Source of the DNA: JANQTF01 sp041741415
GTDB lineage: Bacteria; Bacteroidota; Bacteroidia; J057
Length of the DNA stretch: 64,000 nucleotides
Reading direction: 5' to 3'
Assembly: GCA_041741415.1 (NCBI GenBank)
Contig: JBGSKC010000079.1
Span: forward strand, 1-64,000
In this document: in pieces, positions 8,192 through 17,650 of the stretch
Numbering within the stretch: position 1 is the first letter of the stretch
Layout of the letters: every line of letters starts with the position of its first letter
Notes under the pieces: generated by a model
What the model was told of the DNA's origin: nothing
The model's input: only the letters and a program-made list of their open reading frames with translations
The model's database searches: none
Position numbers and translations under genes: made by a program

Positions 8192-8887
8192 ATGAAAAAC
8201 TACCTGACCCTCTCTGTGCAACTCATCCGGGCTGTGAAGGAAAAGCGCGATACAGCGGCACTGGAGCAGGCCCTGGCTGAAGCCGATGCCGCAGAACTGG
8301 CCATGGCCCTGCCCACCGACGAGGACCGGATGGTGTTTTGGATCAATGTGTACAACAGCTATATCCTCCTGCTGCTTCGGGCAGATCCGTCCTTATTTGA
8401 ACAAAGAAAGGCGTTTTTTACCCAGCCCCGCCTCACAGTTGCAAGGCAGGCTCTGTCTTTCGACGACATAGAGCATGGCCTGCTGCGGCGATCGAAGATC
8501 AAGACCAGCCTGGGCTACTGGAACAAACTGTGGGTACCGGCATTTGAGCGGAGGCAGCGGGTGAAGCGGGTGGACTGGCGTTTGCACATGGCGCTTAATT
8601 GCGGGGCGAGGTCCTGTCCGCCCATTGAGGTGTTCACGCCGGAGGGCTTGCAGGAGCAGCTCGACCGCAGGGCGAGGGCTTACCTCGTGGCGCACTGCCA
8701 CTTCGACGGGAAGACCAGGATCCTCACGGTGACGCCTTTGATGAAATTCTATTATGCAGATTTCGGCGGAAAAAAGGGAATCCTCCGCATTTGCAGAGAC
8801 TTTGGGTTGCTGCCTTCGGGGGTGGTGCCGGGCCTGAAGTTTGCGGAGTATGACTGGTCGATGGAGCTGGAACAATTTGCCAAATGA
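8192..8887 (+). CDS. DUF547 domain protein
   Basis: A 231-residue DUF547 protein. Diagnostic segments are FWINVYNSYI, LSFDDIEHGLLR and HMALNCGARSCPPI, with a conserved Cys-His arrangement that has suggested a papain-like or transglutaminase-like fold. Start ATG 8192 (MKNYLTL) is chosen over upstream frame-open codons. No signal peptide, so probably cytoplasmic, unlike many DUF547 proteins. A promoter-like TTTG (8078-8081) and TACTTTG (8102-8108) lie about 85 bp upstream. Function unknown. Confidence 0.8.
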   Translation: MKNYLTLSVQLIRAVKEKRDTAALEQALAEADAAELAMALPTDEDRMVFWINVYNSYILLLLRADPSLFEQRKAFFTQPRLTVARQALSFDDIEHGLLRRSKIKTSLGYWNKLWVPAFERRQRVKRVDWRLHMALNCGARSCPPIEVFTPEGLQEQLDRRARAYLVAHCHFDGKTRILTVTPLMKFYYADFGGKKGILRICRDFGLLPSGVVPGLKFAEYDWSMELEQFAK

Positions 8888-9055
8888 TCTGAAGAAACAA
8901 GAGGATATAGCTACCTGAATAATAGCCGTTTGGGCGCTTAATGGCCCTGCCATTTTTTCTGAGGTTCAGGGCGGACCACCACTGCTTGCGGGCATGCGCG
9001 CTGGAGAAAAATCCCTTGGATTCCCTGCGCGGGGGTACCAGCCAGCACCCACCCC

Positions 9056-9475
9056 TCAGAGCTCCTTGTTCATGCGCGTGGAGATTTTGTCCACGATGAA
9101 CCAGCCTTCATCCGTTTTGATGAGGTTGAAATAATCGACAAAAATCGCCTGTGGAATCTCGATTTCGCACTTCGCTGCGGCGATATTGCCCGTAATGTCG
9201 AGCGAAAGGATGCGGCCTTCTGTGCCAGGCTCCTTCGGGTGGGGGCTAAACCGCGACAGGTAGTCGTTGCGGGAAATGTCGCCGAAGCTGTGGTCCCGGA
9301 AATACTTGAGGTGGCAGCTGGGGTGCATTGCCCTGCCCACAAGGGCTGAGTCGCCGGTCATCCACCCCTCAAAATAGAAGTCGTGGATGAGCGAATGAAT
9401 TTGTGCGCTGTCGCTTGTCTGGGCTGACAGATGGCCGAGCCCGAAAAGGCAGGCTAGGAGGAGGAATTTTTGCAT
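9056..9475 (-). CDS. Exported NTF2-like (lumazine-binding/SnoaL-type) protein
   Basis: A 139-residue protein with a signal peptide (start ATG 9475, cleavage after GHLSAQ). The mature chain follows the cone-shaped NTF2-like fold of the putative lumazine-binding family: an N-terminal helix (IHSLIHDFYFEGWMTGD), MHPSCHLKYF, and a beta-sheet end containing FVDYFNLIKTDEGWFIVDKI. No catalytic residue can be assigned. It is divergent from the arsenite permease gene with a 204-bp gap; no functional link is evident. Confidence 0.75.
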   Translation of the reverse strand: MQKFLLLACLFGLGHLSAQTSDSAQIHSLIHDFYFEGWMTGDSALVGRAMHPSCHLKYFRDHSFGDISRNDYLSRFSPHPKEPGTEGRILSLDITGNIAAAKCEIEIPQAIFVDYFNLIKTDEGWFIVDKISTRMNKEL

Positions 9476-9679
9476 CGCTGGAAGTGATAGGCTGAATGAG
9501 CAGCTTCGCCTCAAGCTAGCAAATCCGAAGCGGCGGAAATAGCGAAAATGGCGGACAAGCCTGGCGAAAAATCTGCCTGAGAAAAGTACATTGCGCTGCA
9601 CAACGGACCAGGGGATCAACCGATGTTTTTCACCCTCTGCCCGGCCAATTTTGTTCCAGCTACTTCATCAGAGATCCCC

Positions 9680-10744
9680 ATGAAACCTGCTCCGGATAAC
9701 CGCAAAAGGCTCTCCTTCCTCGACCGCTACCTCACCCTGTGGATTTTTCTGGCCATGGGGCTGGGGGTTGGAATCGGGTATTTTGTGCCTGATACAGAAG
9801 GATTTATCAATCAGTTTCAGGTTGGCACGACCAATGTGCCCATCGCCATCGGCCTGATCCTGATGATGTTTCCGCCCCTGGCAAAGGTAAAGTATGAGGA
9901 GTTGCACACCGTTTTCCGAAACAAACGGATTCTGGCCATCTCTTTGGTCCAAAACTGGGTGGTGGGCCCTGTCCTGATGTTTGGCCTGGCAGTCATTTTT
10001 CTGCCCGACAAGCCCGAGTACATGACCGGGCTGATCATGATCGGCATCGCCCGCTGCATTGCGATGGTGATTGTGTGGAACGACCTTGCCAAAGGCGACA
10101 ACGAGTATGCTGCCGGGCTTGTCGCGTTCAACAGCATTTTTCAGGTCCTGTTCTACAGCATTTATGCCTATGTATTCGTGACCTACCTTCCACCCTTGTT
10201 TGGCTTGCCTGGCGCTTTGGTGGAAATCAGCATTTGGCAAATCGCAGAAAGTGTCCTGATCTACCTCGGCATTCCCTTTTTTGCAGGCATGCTGGTGCGC
10301 TACCTGCTCATCAGGGCCAAAGGAAAAGACTGGTACACAACGGTGTTCATCCCCAAAATCAGCCCCATTACCCTGATTGCCCTGCTGTTCACAATCATGG
10401 TCATGTTCAGCCTCAAAGGCGGGCTCATCGTTTCCATTCCGTTTGATGTGGTGAGGATCGCCATCCCGCTCAGCTTTTACTTCGTGATCATGTTCTTTTC
10501 CGCATTTTTCATGGGGAAAAGGGCAGGGGCAGATTATGCAAAATCCACTTCTCTGGCCTTCACGGCTGCAGGCAACAATTTTGAGCTTGGCATTGCCGTG
10601 GCCATCGCCGTGTTTGGCATCAACTCGGGGGAGGCCTTCGCCTGTGTGGTAGGCCCGCTGATCGAGGTTCCTGTGCTGATCCTGCTGGTAAATGTTGCGC
10701 TAAAAATGCAGAACAGGTTCAAGCCTGCTTCGGGCGATGTTTAG
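9680..10744 (+). CDS. acr3: Arsenite efflux permease, ACR3 family
   Basis: A 354-residue inner-membrane transporter with about ten hydrophobic segments. The ACR3 signature in TM4 is visible as GIARCIAMVIVWNDLAKGD, containing the cysteine essential for arsenite transport, and LAFTAAGNNFELGIAVAIA appears near the C-terminus. It exports As(III) or Sb(III) using the proton motive force. Start ATG 9680 is chosen because homology begins at the DRYLTLWIF region shortly after. There is no arsR, arsC or arsA beside it, so it is an orphan permease whose control is not seen here. Confidence 0.9.
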   Translation: MKPAPDNRKRLSFLDRYLTLWIFLAMGLGVGIGYFVPDTEGFINQFQVGTTNVPIAIGLILMMFPPLAKVKYEELHTVFRNKRILAISLVQNWVVGPVLMFGLAVIFLPDKPEYMTGLIMIGIARCIAMVIVWNDLAKGDNEYAAGLVAFNSIFQVLFYSIYAYVFVTYLPPLFGLPGALVEISIWQIAESVLIYLGIPFFAGMLVRYLLIRAKGKDWYTTVFIPKISPITLIALLFTIMVMFSLKGGLIVSIPFDVVRIAIPLSFYFVIMFFSAFFMGKRAGADYAKSTSLAFTAAGNNFELGIAVAIAVFGINSGEAFACVVGPLIEVPVLILLVNVALKMQNRFKPASGDV

Positions 10745-10757
10745 GCAGGCTTGAACC
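10716..10757. terminator. Bidirectional hairpin between convergent genes
   Basis: A perfect 13-bp inverted repeat (10716-10728 and 10745-10757) with a 16-nt loop that contains the acr3 stop codon. It lies between acr3 and the convergent T9SS gene. No long T run follows, so it is a structural terminator candidate rather than a canonical one. Confidence 0.5.
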
Positions 10758-10769
10758 ATCACAGTTTGG

Positions 10770-13700
10770 CTACCGCAGTTCTACCCGTGTCATGCTTCGC
10801 TGGCGGCCCTGCCGGGCGCTGAGCAGATACATGCCTCTCGCCAGGCTCGCGGGCATAGTCAGGCTGACTGTTTGCCCGGGTTGCACCATTTGCTCCGACG
10901 ACCAGACTACCTGCCCTGCGGGGTTGCTCAGCTCAAAGTGTGTCTGTCCGGCCCAGCTGCTGCCCAGCTCTACGCTTAGCCCGCCTTCGCTGGGGTTGGG
11001 AAATACACGCAGGGTGGCAACTGTCGCCGCCTCCAGCGAGGCAGAAATGATGTTGACCTCACCCGCCACAGTGTCGCTGCCGCAAGGGTTCGACACGATC
11101 AGGGTCACTGCATACACACCATTTTCTTCATACAAATGGCCCGGATGCTGCAACGTACTGCTGTTGCCGTCGCCAAAGTCCCAGAACCAGTTCACCGCTC
11201 CGATGGAGCTGTCCTGAAAGCCAACCTGTGCCCCGGCCATGCCATAGCTGAAAGCCGCTGTCGGGAAACTGTCGGCAAAGGAAATGGTAAACACCGGCAA
11301 AGGCAGTTCGCAACCGTTCTGATCGGTGGCAATGCCTGTGTAAATGCCCGTCCCCAGGCTGTCGGGGTCTTCGGCTGTGCTGCCATGGTTCCAGGCAAAG
11401 CTGTAAGGGGCGGTTCCGCCTGACAGCTCCAGGCTGATGCTGCCGTCCGCTGCAATGGGGCAGCTTGCATCGCGGAAGCTTTGGGAAAACAGCTCCAGCG
11501 GGGCAGGCTCCGTGAGGGTGGCGTCGAAGGCAGATGAGCAACCTTCGCTGTCGGTAATGGTAACCGAATAATCCCCGGCCGGAAGGGCCTGTGCAAGGTT
11601 TCCTGTGGCGCCATGCGCCCAACTGATCTGATAGGGGCCTGCCCCGCCGCTTGCGAGTACCTCCAGCTCTCCTGTGCTGTCGCCATGGCAGGCAGGCAGG
11701 GCAGGGTCGAAGGTGGCGGCTAATGGATCGTTTTGTGTGACTGTGACCGGCGCGATGGTGGCCTTGCAGCCATTGATATCGGTTACCTGGCCCTGATAGG
11801 TTCCGGCGGCAAGGCCGGTGAGGTCCTGCGTGGTGGCTCCGTGTGCCCAGGCGTAGGTGAATGGCGAGGCCCCGCCCACCATTGTCAGGTCAATGGCTCC
11901 GGTGGCCTCTCCGTGGCAGGCCACAGAGGTAACTGCGGCCACCTGCGCCGAGGGCGGCACTGTCATCGACATCCGGATCGTGTCGCGGCTTTCCAGGCCC
12001 TGCGCATTCGTCACTTTCACCGTGATCACAGAGTCGATAATCGGAGCACCGGTCGCATTTTGCAGCGTAATGGAGGGCGAAGTTGCCCCTGTGGACCAGA
12101 GAATGGAGGCATTGTTGTTGGCTACTCCTACCGACAGCTGGGCACCCGGGCAGAAAAACTGGTTTGTGCCGAGGTTCACAACAGGGGCGTTTCCGATCAC
12201 GATGTCGTCAAAGGCGAAGCCGTCGAGGTTGCTGGAGCCGTCGGAGGCGAAGGCAATGCGAAACAGCACTTTGGGTTGCCCCACCACAGCCGCAGGCAGG
12301 GCAAACTGCGTGGCAACCCAACCGGAGGAGCCTGTACCTCCGATTTTTTGCCCCGACCAACCCACCATTTGCCCGCCAGGCAGGCTGTTGATGCTGTTGT
12401 CGTTGTAGCCACTGATGCCCTGGCCGATGTTGCCAATTCGCTGCCAGCTGCTGCCGTCGTCGAGGGAGTATTGCAGCACCGCGCCATCCCAACTGTATTC
12501 GCTTTCCCACCACACCTTCATTGCGATGACGGGATTGGTGGTCAGGGTTGACAAATCGAAGCAGGGGCTGGTGACCCAGGAGCTTTCGTTGCCGTTGTGG
12601 GGAAGGGTTCGCCCTGTTACCCAGGCATTTACCCCGGAAGCAGCGCCTTTGATGGTGGTTTTGTTGGGATAGCCAAGCTCCCAGGAGGTATTGCTCCCGC
12701 CAACAATCCACCCACCCGCTCCATTTTCAAAATTCTCTTCGTAGGGGAAAGTGGCGACATTCACCAAATGCCGCACAGCGCCACGGATGGTGTCATTGCC
12801 GTGGTTATTATCACCATTCACCTGGACTACCACCCGGAGTTCGTGCGGGCCGATCTGGCTGAGGTTGGCTTTGGTAGTGAGGGTGTAGGTCATGGTATCG
12901 CCGGGGGCAAGGCTGCCTGGAATCGCTTCCGGTGCGGAGAAAGAACCAGCGTCCACCGCCAGTTTGGCTGTCATGCCAGTGGCGGTAAACAAGCCAATAT
13001 TGCTGAAGCGGATGGTGACCGGCTCATTTCCCAGGCCACACACATCACCCGAAGGCCCTTCGATGGCTATGCCGTGGGTGTCGTAGGGTTCAATTTGGAA
13101 AGGGGTAAATGAATAGTAGCTGTTGTCGCTGTTGTTGGATCCTGCGCCAGAGAGGGGCACATTGTGGGCGGCGGGAATGGCAAAGGACGGATGCGCCTGA
13201 ATGCCTACGGTGCTGGAAACGAGGTTGGCGTTGGTGCTGGAAAAAAGGTCCACTACATAAACCTTGTTGCTGCTTTCTTCGAGGACCACGGCGAGGTAGG
13301 CAAAGGAACAGGGCCCCCATTCGTAGGAATGCCAGCGAATCCAAAGCTGGCGGTTGGGGGCATTGCCGAAGAGTTTGGTTTCCACGCGGTCGTTGCTGCC
13401 GATGGGCGGAGAGGTGGTGAATTGCTCCCAAAAGCATAGGATTGTGCTGTCGGGTACGGAGCTGCTGGGCAGCAATGCGTTGTTTCCTGGCGGACTGGAG
13501 GTGGTCATGTCGAAGGTGATCAGGCCGTTGGCGCTAGCCTTGAAGAAGGAGACCTGTTCGCCGAAAAACTCAAAATTGAACGGGATATTTCCCGGGTTTG
13601 ACCACTGGTTGCTCAGGAGGCTGCCATCCATGAGGAGGTTCCAGCCAGTGGTGCTGAAATCAGCTTCCTGGTTGAGGTTGCCGGGGTTGCCGGCGCCGGG

Positions 13701-13799
13701 GTGATAGGCAGGCTGATACGACACCTGCGCGAGCAGGGGCGTCCAGGTGGCCAGGGCCAGCAGGAGCAGAAGGGGCTTCTGGATGGGTGATCGGTCCAT
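10770..13799 (-). CDS. T9SS-secreted multidomain adhesin-like protein (SprB repeats, PKD)
   Basis: A 1009-residue exported protein. Order: signal peptide; N-terminal beta-rich region; CARDB-like segment (about 255-345); a MAM/lectin-like module with FAFDDIVIG (about 350-540); three SprB-like repeats of roughly 70 residues (about 615-840), each with a CHG or CP turn, a W(A/N)HG motif and a DxxGC ending; a PKD domain (FWDFGDGNSST); and a T9SS type A sorting domain (LRVFPNPSEG to the end). Type IX secretion would place it on the cell surface or in the medium. SprB repeats are known from Flavobacterium gliding adhesins, so attachment or gliding is plausible. Confidence 0.88.
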   Translation of the reverse strand: MDRSPIQKPLLLLLALATWTPLLAQVSYQPAYHPGAGNPGNLNQEADFSTTGWNLLMDGSLLSNQWSNPGNIPFNFEFFGEQVSFFKASANGLITFDMTTSSPPGNNALLPSSSVPDSTILCFWEQFTTSPPIGSNDRVETKLFGNAPNRQLWIRWHSYEWGPCSFAYLAVVLEESSNKVYVVDLFSSTNANLVSSTVGIQAHPSFAIPAAHNVPLSGAGSNNSDNSYYSFTPFQIEPYDTHGIAIEGPSGDVCGLGNEPVTIRFSNIGLFTATGMTAKLAVDAGSFSAPEAIPGSLAPGDTMTYTLTTKANLSQIGPHELRVVVQVNGDNNHGNDTIRGAVRHLVNVATFPYEENFENGAGGWIVGGSNTSWELGYPNKTTIKGAASGVNAWVTGRTLPHNGNESSWVTSPCFDLSTLTTNPVIAMKVWWESEYSWDGAVLQYSLDDGSSWQRIGNIGQGISGYNDNSINSLPGGQMVGWSGQKIGGTGSSGWVATQFALPAAVVGQPKVLFRIAFASDGSSNLDGFAFDDIVIGNAPVVNLGTNQFFCPGAQLSVGVANNNASILWSTGATSPSITLQNATGAPIIDSVITVKVTNAQGLESRDTIRMSMTVPPSAQVAAVTSVACHGEATGAIDLTMVGGASPFTYAWAHGATTQDLTGLAAGTYQGQVTDINGCKATIAPVTVTQNDPLAATFDPALPACHGDSTGELEVLASGGAGPYQISWAHGATGNLAQALPAGDYSVTITDSEGCSSAFDATLTEPAPLELFSQSFRDASCPIAADGSISLELSGGTAPYSFAWNHGSTAEDPDSLGTGIYTGIATDQNGCELPLPVFTISFADSFPTAAFSYGMAGAQVGFQDSSIGAVNWFWDFGDGNSSTLQHPGHLYEENGVYAVTLIVSNPCGSDTVAGEVNIISASLEAATVATLRVFPNPSEGGLSVELGSSWAGQTHFELSNPAGQVVWSSEQMVQPGQTVSLTMPASLARGMYLLSARQGRQRSMTRVELR

Positions 13800-14006
13800 G
13801 GACTTATTGCAGTTTGTTGGATTGTAAAATTTGTAGATTATTTCTTTAATCGAAACTCAATTCCCCTTCGAGCCTTGCATGGTTCCGGAAAGGTATTCAG
13901 GCAGCCAAATGGGCTTTCTTTTTAACAAAAGGGCAAATTCGGGTTGTTTTTTTGGCGTTTTTAGCCAAGATTTCGGGCTATTTTCCGATCTCAACTCCCC
14001 GCCCTC

Positions 14007-15002
14007 ATGCAAAGCAAGGAAACCTCAGGCACCATTCTGGTGATTGGCGCGCTGGGCCAGATCGGCAGCGACCTCGTTGTGGAGCTTCGCCGCCGCTATG
14101 GCCCGGATCGCGTTATCGCCGCCGACATTCGGCCTCAACCCGCCCATTATCAAGGCCAGTATCTGCAACTGGACGCGCTCGATCTGCCCGCACAGCTCGA
14201 AGTTATTCGCGCCCATCACATCACCACCATTTACAACCTTGCCGCCATTCTCTCGGCCCGTGGCGAGCAGGACCCCCTCAACGCCTGGCGCATCAACATG
14301 GATGGCTTGCTCGTGACCCTTGAGGCCATGCGCATCACAGGCATCAACCGGCTTTTTTGGCCAAGCTCCATCGCAGTTTTTGGGCCTGGTTCCCCGAAGC
14401 TGCATACTCCTCAGGATTCCGTTATGGATCCCAGCACCGTTTATGGCATTTCCAAGCTGGCCGGAGAACGCTGGTGCGCTTACTACCATGAAAAATATGG
14501 CGTGGACGTTCGCAGCCTTCGCTACCCCGGACTTATCAGCTACCGGGCCAAGCCGGGCGGCGGCACCACCGATTATGCAGTGGACATTTTCCACCACGCG
14601 CTGCGTCAAGACCCCTACACGTGTTTCCTCCGCGAAGACACCCTGCTGCCGATGATGTATATGCCGGATGCCATTCGGGCCACGATCGACCTGATGGAAG
14701 CGGACCCTGCAAGCATTCGGGTGCGATCGTCATACAACCTCGCCGGAATGAGCTTCACGCCCGGCGAGATCTTTGCTGAGATCCGTAAGCTGGTGCCTGG
14801 GTTGCAAACGAGCTTTGCTCCCGATTTTCGGCAGGCCATTGCAGATAGTTGGCCAGGGTCCATCGACGATAGCGCGGCCCGTACCGACTGGGGCTGGGAA
14901 CCCAGCTATGACCTGGCAGCCATGGTGGCAGACATGCTTGCCCAACTGGAAGCCAATCAGAGCTTTGTGGTACCTGCCATGGGGCCTGGCAGCAGCAATT
15001 GA
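14007..15002 (+). CDS. tdh: NAD-dependent L-threonine 3-dehydrogenase, SDR type
   Basis: A 331-residue extended short-chain dehydrogenase/epimerase-fold enzyme. The NAD loop is GALGQIGSD; the catalytic pair is in VYGISKLAGE (Tyr and Lys). The stretch around RYPGLISYRAKPGGGTTDYA and LPMMYMPDAI is diagnostic of bacterial SDR-type threonine dehydrogenase, distinct from the zinc MDR enzyme of E. coli. It oxidises L-threonine to 2-amino-3-ketobutyrate, normally passed to glycine C-acetyltransferase, which is not in this window. The last 46 bp overlap the 3' end of the convergent HAD gene. Confidence 0.9.
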   Translation: MQSKETSGTILVIGALGQIGSDLVVELRRRYGPDRVIAADIRPQPAHYQGQYLQLDALDLPAQLEVIRAHHITTIYNLAAILSARGEQDPLNAWRINMDGLLVTLEAMRITGINRLFWPSSIAVFGPGSPKLHTPQDSVMDPSTVYGISKLAGERWCAYYHEKYGVDVRSLRYPGLISYRAKPGGGTTDYAVDIFHHALRQDPYTCFLREDTLLPMMYMPDAIRATIDLMEADPASIRVRSSYNLAGMSFTPGEIFAEIRKLVPGLQTSFAPDFRQAIADSWPGSIDDSAARTDWGWEPSYDLAAMVADMLAQLEANQSFVVPAMGPGSSN

Positions 15003-15616
15003 GACAACTCCGCGACATTGTGCACCAGGTGATCGGGCTGGCTGCTGAGGAGTAATTGTTCAGAATTGAAGCCCCAGGTCACTGCAACAGAGCTGACCCC
15101 TGCCTTTCTGGCTGCTGTCATGTCGCGCACCTCATCGCCGATCATCACGAGTGCCTCGGGAGAAAGCCGCGTGTGCTTGAGGATTTTGCGCAGTTTTTTT
15201 GCCTTGCCAAACAGCGATGTGGAAGATTCGACGAACTCGAATCCATCCATCTGATGTTTGTCCAGAAAATGCCGGACGTTGGTTTCGTGGTTGGAAGTGA
15301 GAATTCCCAGCCGCAGGTTGCGGTCTTTCATCGCCTGAACGAGCGGAAGGATTCCCTCAATCGGTTGCACCTCGTCGATGAGGTGGCGGAAAGCGATGCG
15401 GGCTTTTTTGAGGAAACCTGGAAGCTGCAGCCAATTGAGGCCAGACAAATGCAGCAATTCCCGGATACTTTTGTGCTTGAGCTCAGCTGCGAGCGAAGGG
15501 CTTAGCTCGGGGAGGGTATATTCCTCGCGGAGGTGGTCAATGATCGACAGGGCAGCAGGGACCGAGTCGGCGAGCGTTCCGTCAAAATCGAATATATAGA
15601 GCTGTTTCCCTGTCAT
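14957..15616 (-). CDS. HAD-superfamily phosphatase (phosphoglycolate phosphatase-like)
   Basis: A 219-residue HAD hydrolase starting at ATG 15616. Motif I is FDFDGTLADS (Asp nucleophile), motif II is LGILTSN, motif III a Lys in GKAKKLRK, and motif IV is MIGDEVRDMTAA. The helical cap is inserted between motifs I and II, as in Gph-like phosphatases. The substrate is unknown, probably a small phosphomonoester. Its end overlaps the end of tdh by 46 bp in convergent orientation, so the two genes share terminal coding sequence. Confidence 0.87.
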   Translation of the reverse strand: MTGKQLYIFDFDGTLADSVPAALSIIDHLREEYTLPELSPSLAAELKHKSIRELLHLSGLNWLQLPGFLKKARIAFRHLIDEVQPIEGILPLVQAMKDRNLRLGILTSNHETNVRHFLDKHQMDGFEFVESSTSLFGKAKKLRKILKHTRLSPEALVMIGDEVRDMTAARKAGVSSVAVTWGFNSEQLLLSSQPDHLVHNVAELSQLLLPGPMAGTTKL

Positions 15617-15731
15617 GTCGGCGAGGTCACTTGCAGACTTGCGGTTCAATGTCGCGCTTTTTTTGGGCAAAAAACAAGTCGCAGTCCGGGAAGCTCCCGG
15701 AACTGCGACGAAACTTGTTTCAAGGTAGCTG

Positions 15732-16226
15732 TTATTCCGGTTTATCCACCCTATACCAGTACTGTGTACGGCCCAGAACCGAAAAGCCCATGTAGCCACG
15801 CACCATCATTTTGTCGTTGCCTTCGAGCTTAAGGTAGCAGTCATACACGCTGCCACTTTTGGGATCGAGGATTTCTCCGTCGTCCCATTCGCTGTCGCTG
15901 GCTTCCCACACAAGGTCGGTGAGAATCACCATGCCGAGCACGCGCTTGTTGTAGCGGGAGTCGTCGCTGTCACACTCGCTGCAAACGGGGTCCTGGTCTT
16001 CTTCGGGCAGGCGATAGAGCTTGACGACCTTGCCAAAATACTTGTTGCCAGATTTGTAAATCTGGACCACCGACTTCACGCGGCCAGTTTCATCGTCTAC
16101 GGTTTTCCAGTAGCCAATGCAGGCGTCGGCTTGTGCCAGAGCGGAGGCTGGCAGAAATGCCATCAGCATGAGGGTCATGGCGAGCAGAGTCGCTCGTTGT
16201 AGGGGGAAAAAAATGGATTGGGTCAT
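15732..16226 (-). CDS. DUF2147 secreted protein
   Basis: A 164-residue protein with an N-terminal signal peptide (cleaved after ASALAQ). The mature domain matches DUF2147: IGYWKTVDDETGRVKSVV, a DPVCSECD segment, GMVILTDLVWE, and GYMGFSVLGRTQYWYRV. Such proteins are small periplasmic beta-barrels of calycin type with unknown ligand. The ATG at 16226 gives the best signal peptide. Codons further upstream are open but not homologous. Confidence 0.85.
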   Translation of the reverse strand: MTQSIFFPLQRATLLAMTLMLMAFLPASALAQADACIGYWKTVDDETGRVKSVVQIYKSGNKYFGKVVKLYRLPEEDQDPVCSECDSDDSRYNKRVLGMVILTDLVWEASDSEWDDGEILDPKSGSVYDCYLKLEGNDKMMVRGYMGFSVLGRTQYWYRVDKPE

Positions 16227-16411
16227 AATGTTGATAGTTGAATGGGAACGTTGGGAAAGAAGACGAGAAAATACAGAAAATATCGGCATGGTAATACTCC
16301 CTTTGGAAGGAGACGAATAGAGGAGGTCACTGTACAGGAAAGGTTTAAGTCTAACGTTTAACATGCAACCTTGAATCTGCCCCAGGCATCTGACCCGCAA
16401 AAAAAACACTT

Positions 16412-17053
16412 ATGACCACTCGCATTTTCACTTTTGCCTTGTTATTGATCATTACACTCCCTTGCCTGGTCGCGCAGCCGATTGTGCTGGAGAAAGGCTT
16501 CAGGTCAAAAACCTTTCGGGAAGGCCGGAACATTACGGTTTGGGTCTGCTACCCTTCCATCTCCGAAGTGGTTGGTGCAGGGCTCGGCCAGCACCTGCAG
16601 GTTACTGGTCAATTGCTTCGGTCTACCGCCGACAGTGTTTTGTTGATGGTGTGGCGGGAAGAAGAGGTACAGCCAGTTATCCGGCAGACAGAAACAGGTG
16701 CCGGGGTGCAACATTCCATTTCGACGTTTTCAGTTCCGGTTCGGGAGGCTATTCCGCTGGATCAGGTGCAGGCAATCATGCTCAGTCCGCGGCAGAACCA
16801 GGTTCGGTTGCACCGCTGGGCGACCCAGGGAGGGAACTTTCTGATCATGCTGGGTGGCGCTACCCTTTTTACCGGAGGGTGGATCAGGAATGAAAGCGTG
16901 CAATCAATCACAATGTTAGGGGCCGGGGAGCTGTTGCTTGGATCAGCAATTCGGCTGGCCACAACCCGAAGCATGTACTATCTCTCCCCTGCGATGAAAA
17001 AGCATTCTGGCAGGCCGACATGGGTTGTGCGGATGGAGGAGGAGGTTGAGTAG
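16412..17053 (+). CDS. Hypothetical exported/membrane protein
   Basis: A 213-residue protein with a signal peptide (cleavage after PCLVAQ). The mature N-terminal part (about 25-130) is beta-rich and resembles a small domain seen in Bacteroidota hypothetical proteins. Two hydrophobic stretches (about 140-160 and 165-185), containing GGNFLIMLGGATLFTGGW, may be membrane segments. No family was recognised. It lies just upstream of the hairpin array at 17067-17532. Confidence 0.55.
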   Translation: MTTRIFTFALLLIITLPCLVAQPIVLEKGFRSKTFREGRNITVWVCYPSISEVVGAGLGQHLQVTGQLLRSTADSVLLMVWREEEVQPVIRQTETGAGVQHSISTFSVPVREAIPLDQVQAIMLSPRQNQVRLHRWATQGGNFLIMLGGATLFTGGWIRNESVQSITMLGAGELLLGSAIRLATTRSMYYLSPAMKKHSGRPTWVVRMEEEVE

Positions 17054-17066
17054 AGGTTGTTTAGGT

Positions 17067-17532
17067 GCGTTGGCAGGATGGTTAACGCCACTCCGAGATT
17101 GCGTTGGCAGGATGGTTAACGCAACTCACTTGCGTTGGTAGAACGATTAACGTAACTCACTTGCGTTGGCAGGAAGGTTAACGCCACTCCGAGATTGCGT
17201 TGGCAGGATGGTTAATGCCACTCCGAGATTGCGTTGGCAGGATGGTTAACGCAACTCACTTGCGTTGGCAGGCCGATTAACGTATCTCACTTGCGTTGGC
17301 AGGATGGTTAACGTAACTCACTTGCGTTGGCAGGAAGGTTAACGCCACTCCGAGATTGCGTTGGCAGGCCGGTTAACGCAACTCACTTGCGTTGGCAGCA
17401 CGATTAACGTAACTCACTTGCGTTGGCAGGCCGGTTAACGAAACTCACTTGCGTTGGCAGGCCGATTAACGTAACTCATTTGCGTTGGCAGGATGGTTAA
17501 TGCACCCAATTACGTTGGCAGGACGGTTCACG
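17067..17532. repeat. Tandem array of about 15 hairpin-forming 31/34-bp units
   Basis: Fourteen full units and a partial fifteenth. All begin GCGTTGGCAG. Ten units of 31 bp end in a (C/T)AACTCACTT-like tail and four of 34 bp (units 1, 4, 5, 9) end in CCACTCCGAGATT. Each start (TTGCGTT) can pair with the AACGCAA or AACGTAA of the same unit across a 12-nt loop. Most substitutions in the right arm keep pairing through G-U. Unit lengths are 1 mod 3, so no reading frame is kept. No unique spacers are present, so it is not CRISPR. Confidence 0.9.
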
Positions 17533-17650
17533 AAGGTATTGTTCCTCAATTGCTCTTTCACCCAAAACACGCCCTATCCCATCCATTTTCTCACCATATT
17601 CAAAAAATCCTTTCATTTGCGAACTGATGACCTGCTCCAAGTCATTCCGA

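Noticed and set aside
9680..10744. Arsenic resistance operon
   Set aside because: Only the permease is present; no arsR, arsC or arsA in the neighbourhood.
17067..17532. Repeat array as a CRISPR
   Set aside because: Units abut without unique spacers of constant length, the repeats themselves vary, and no cas gene is present.
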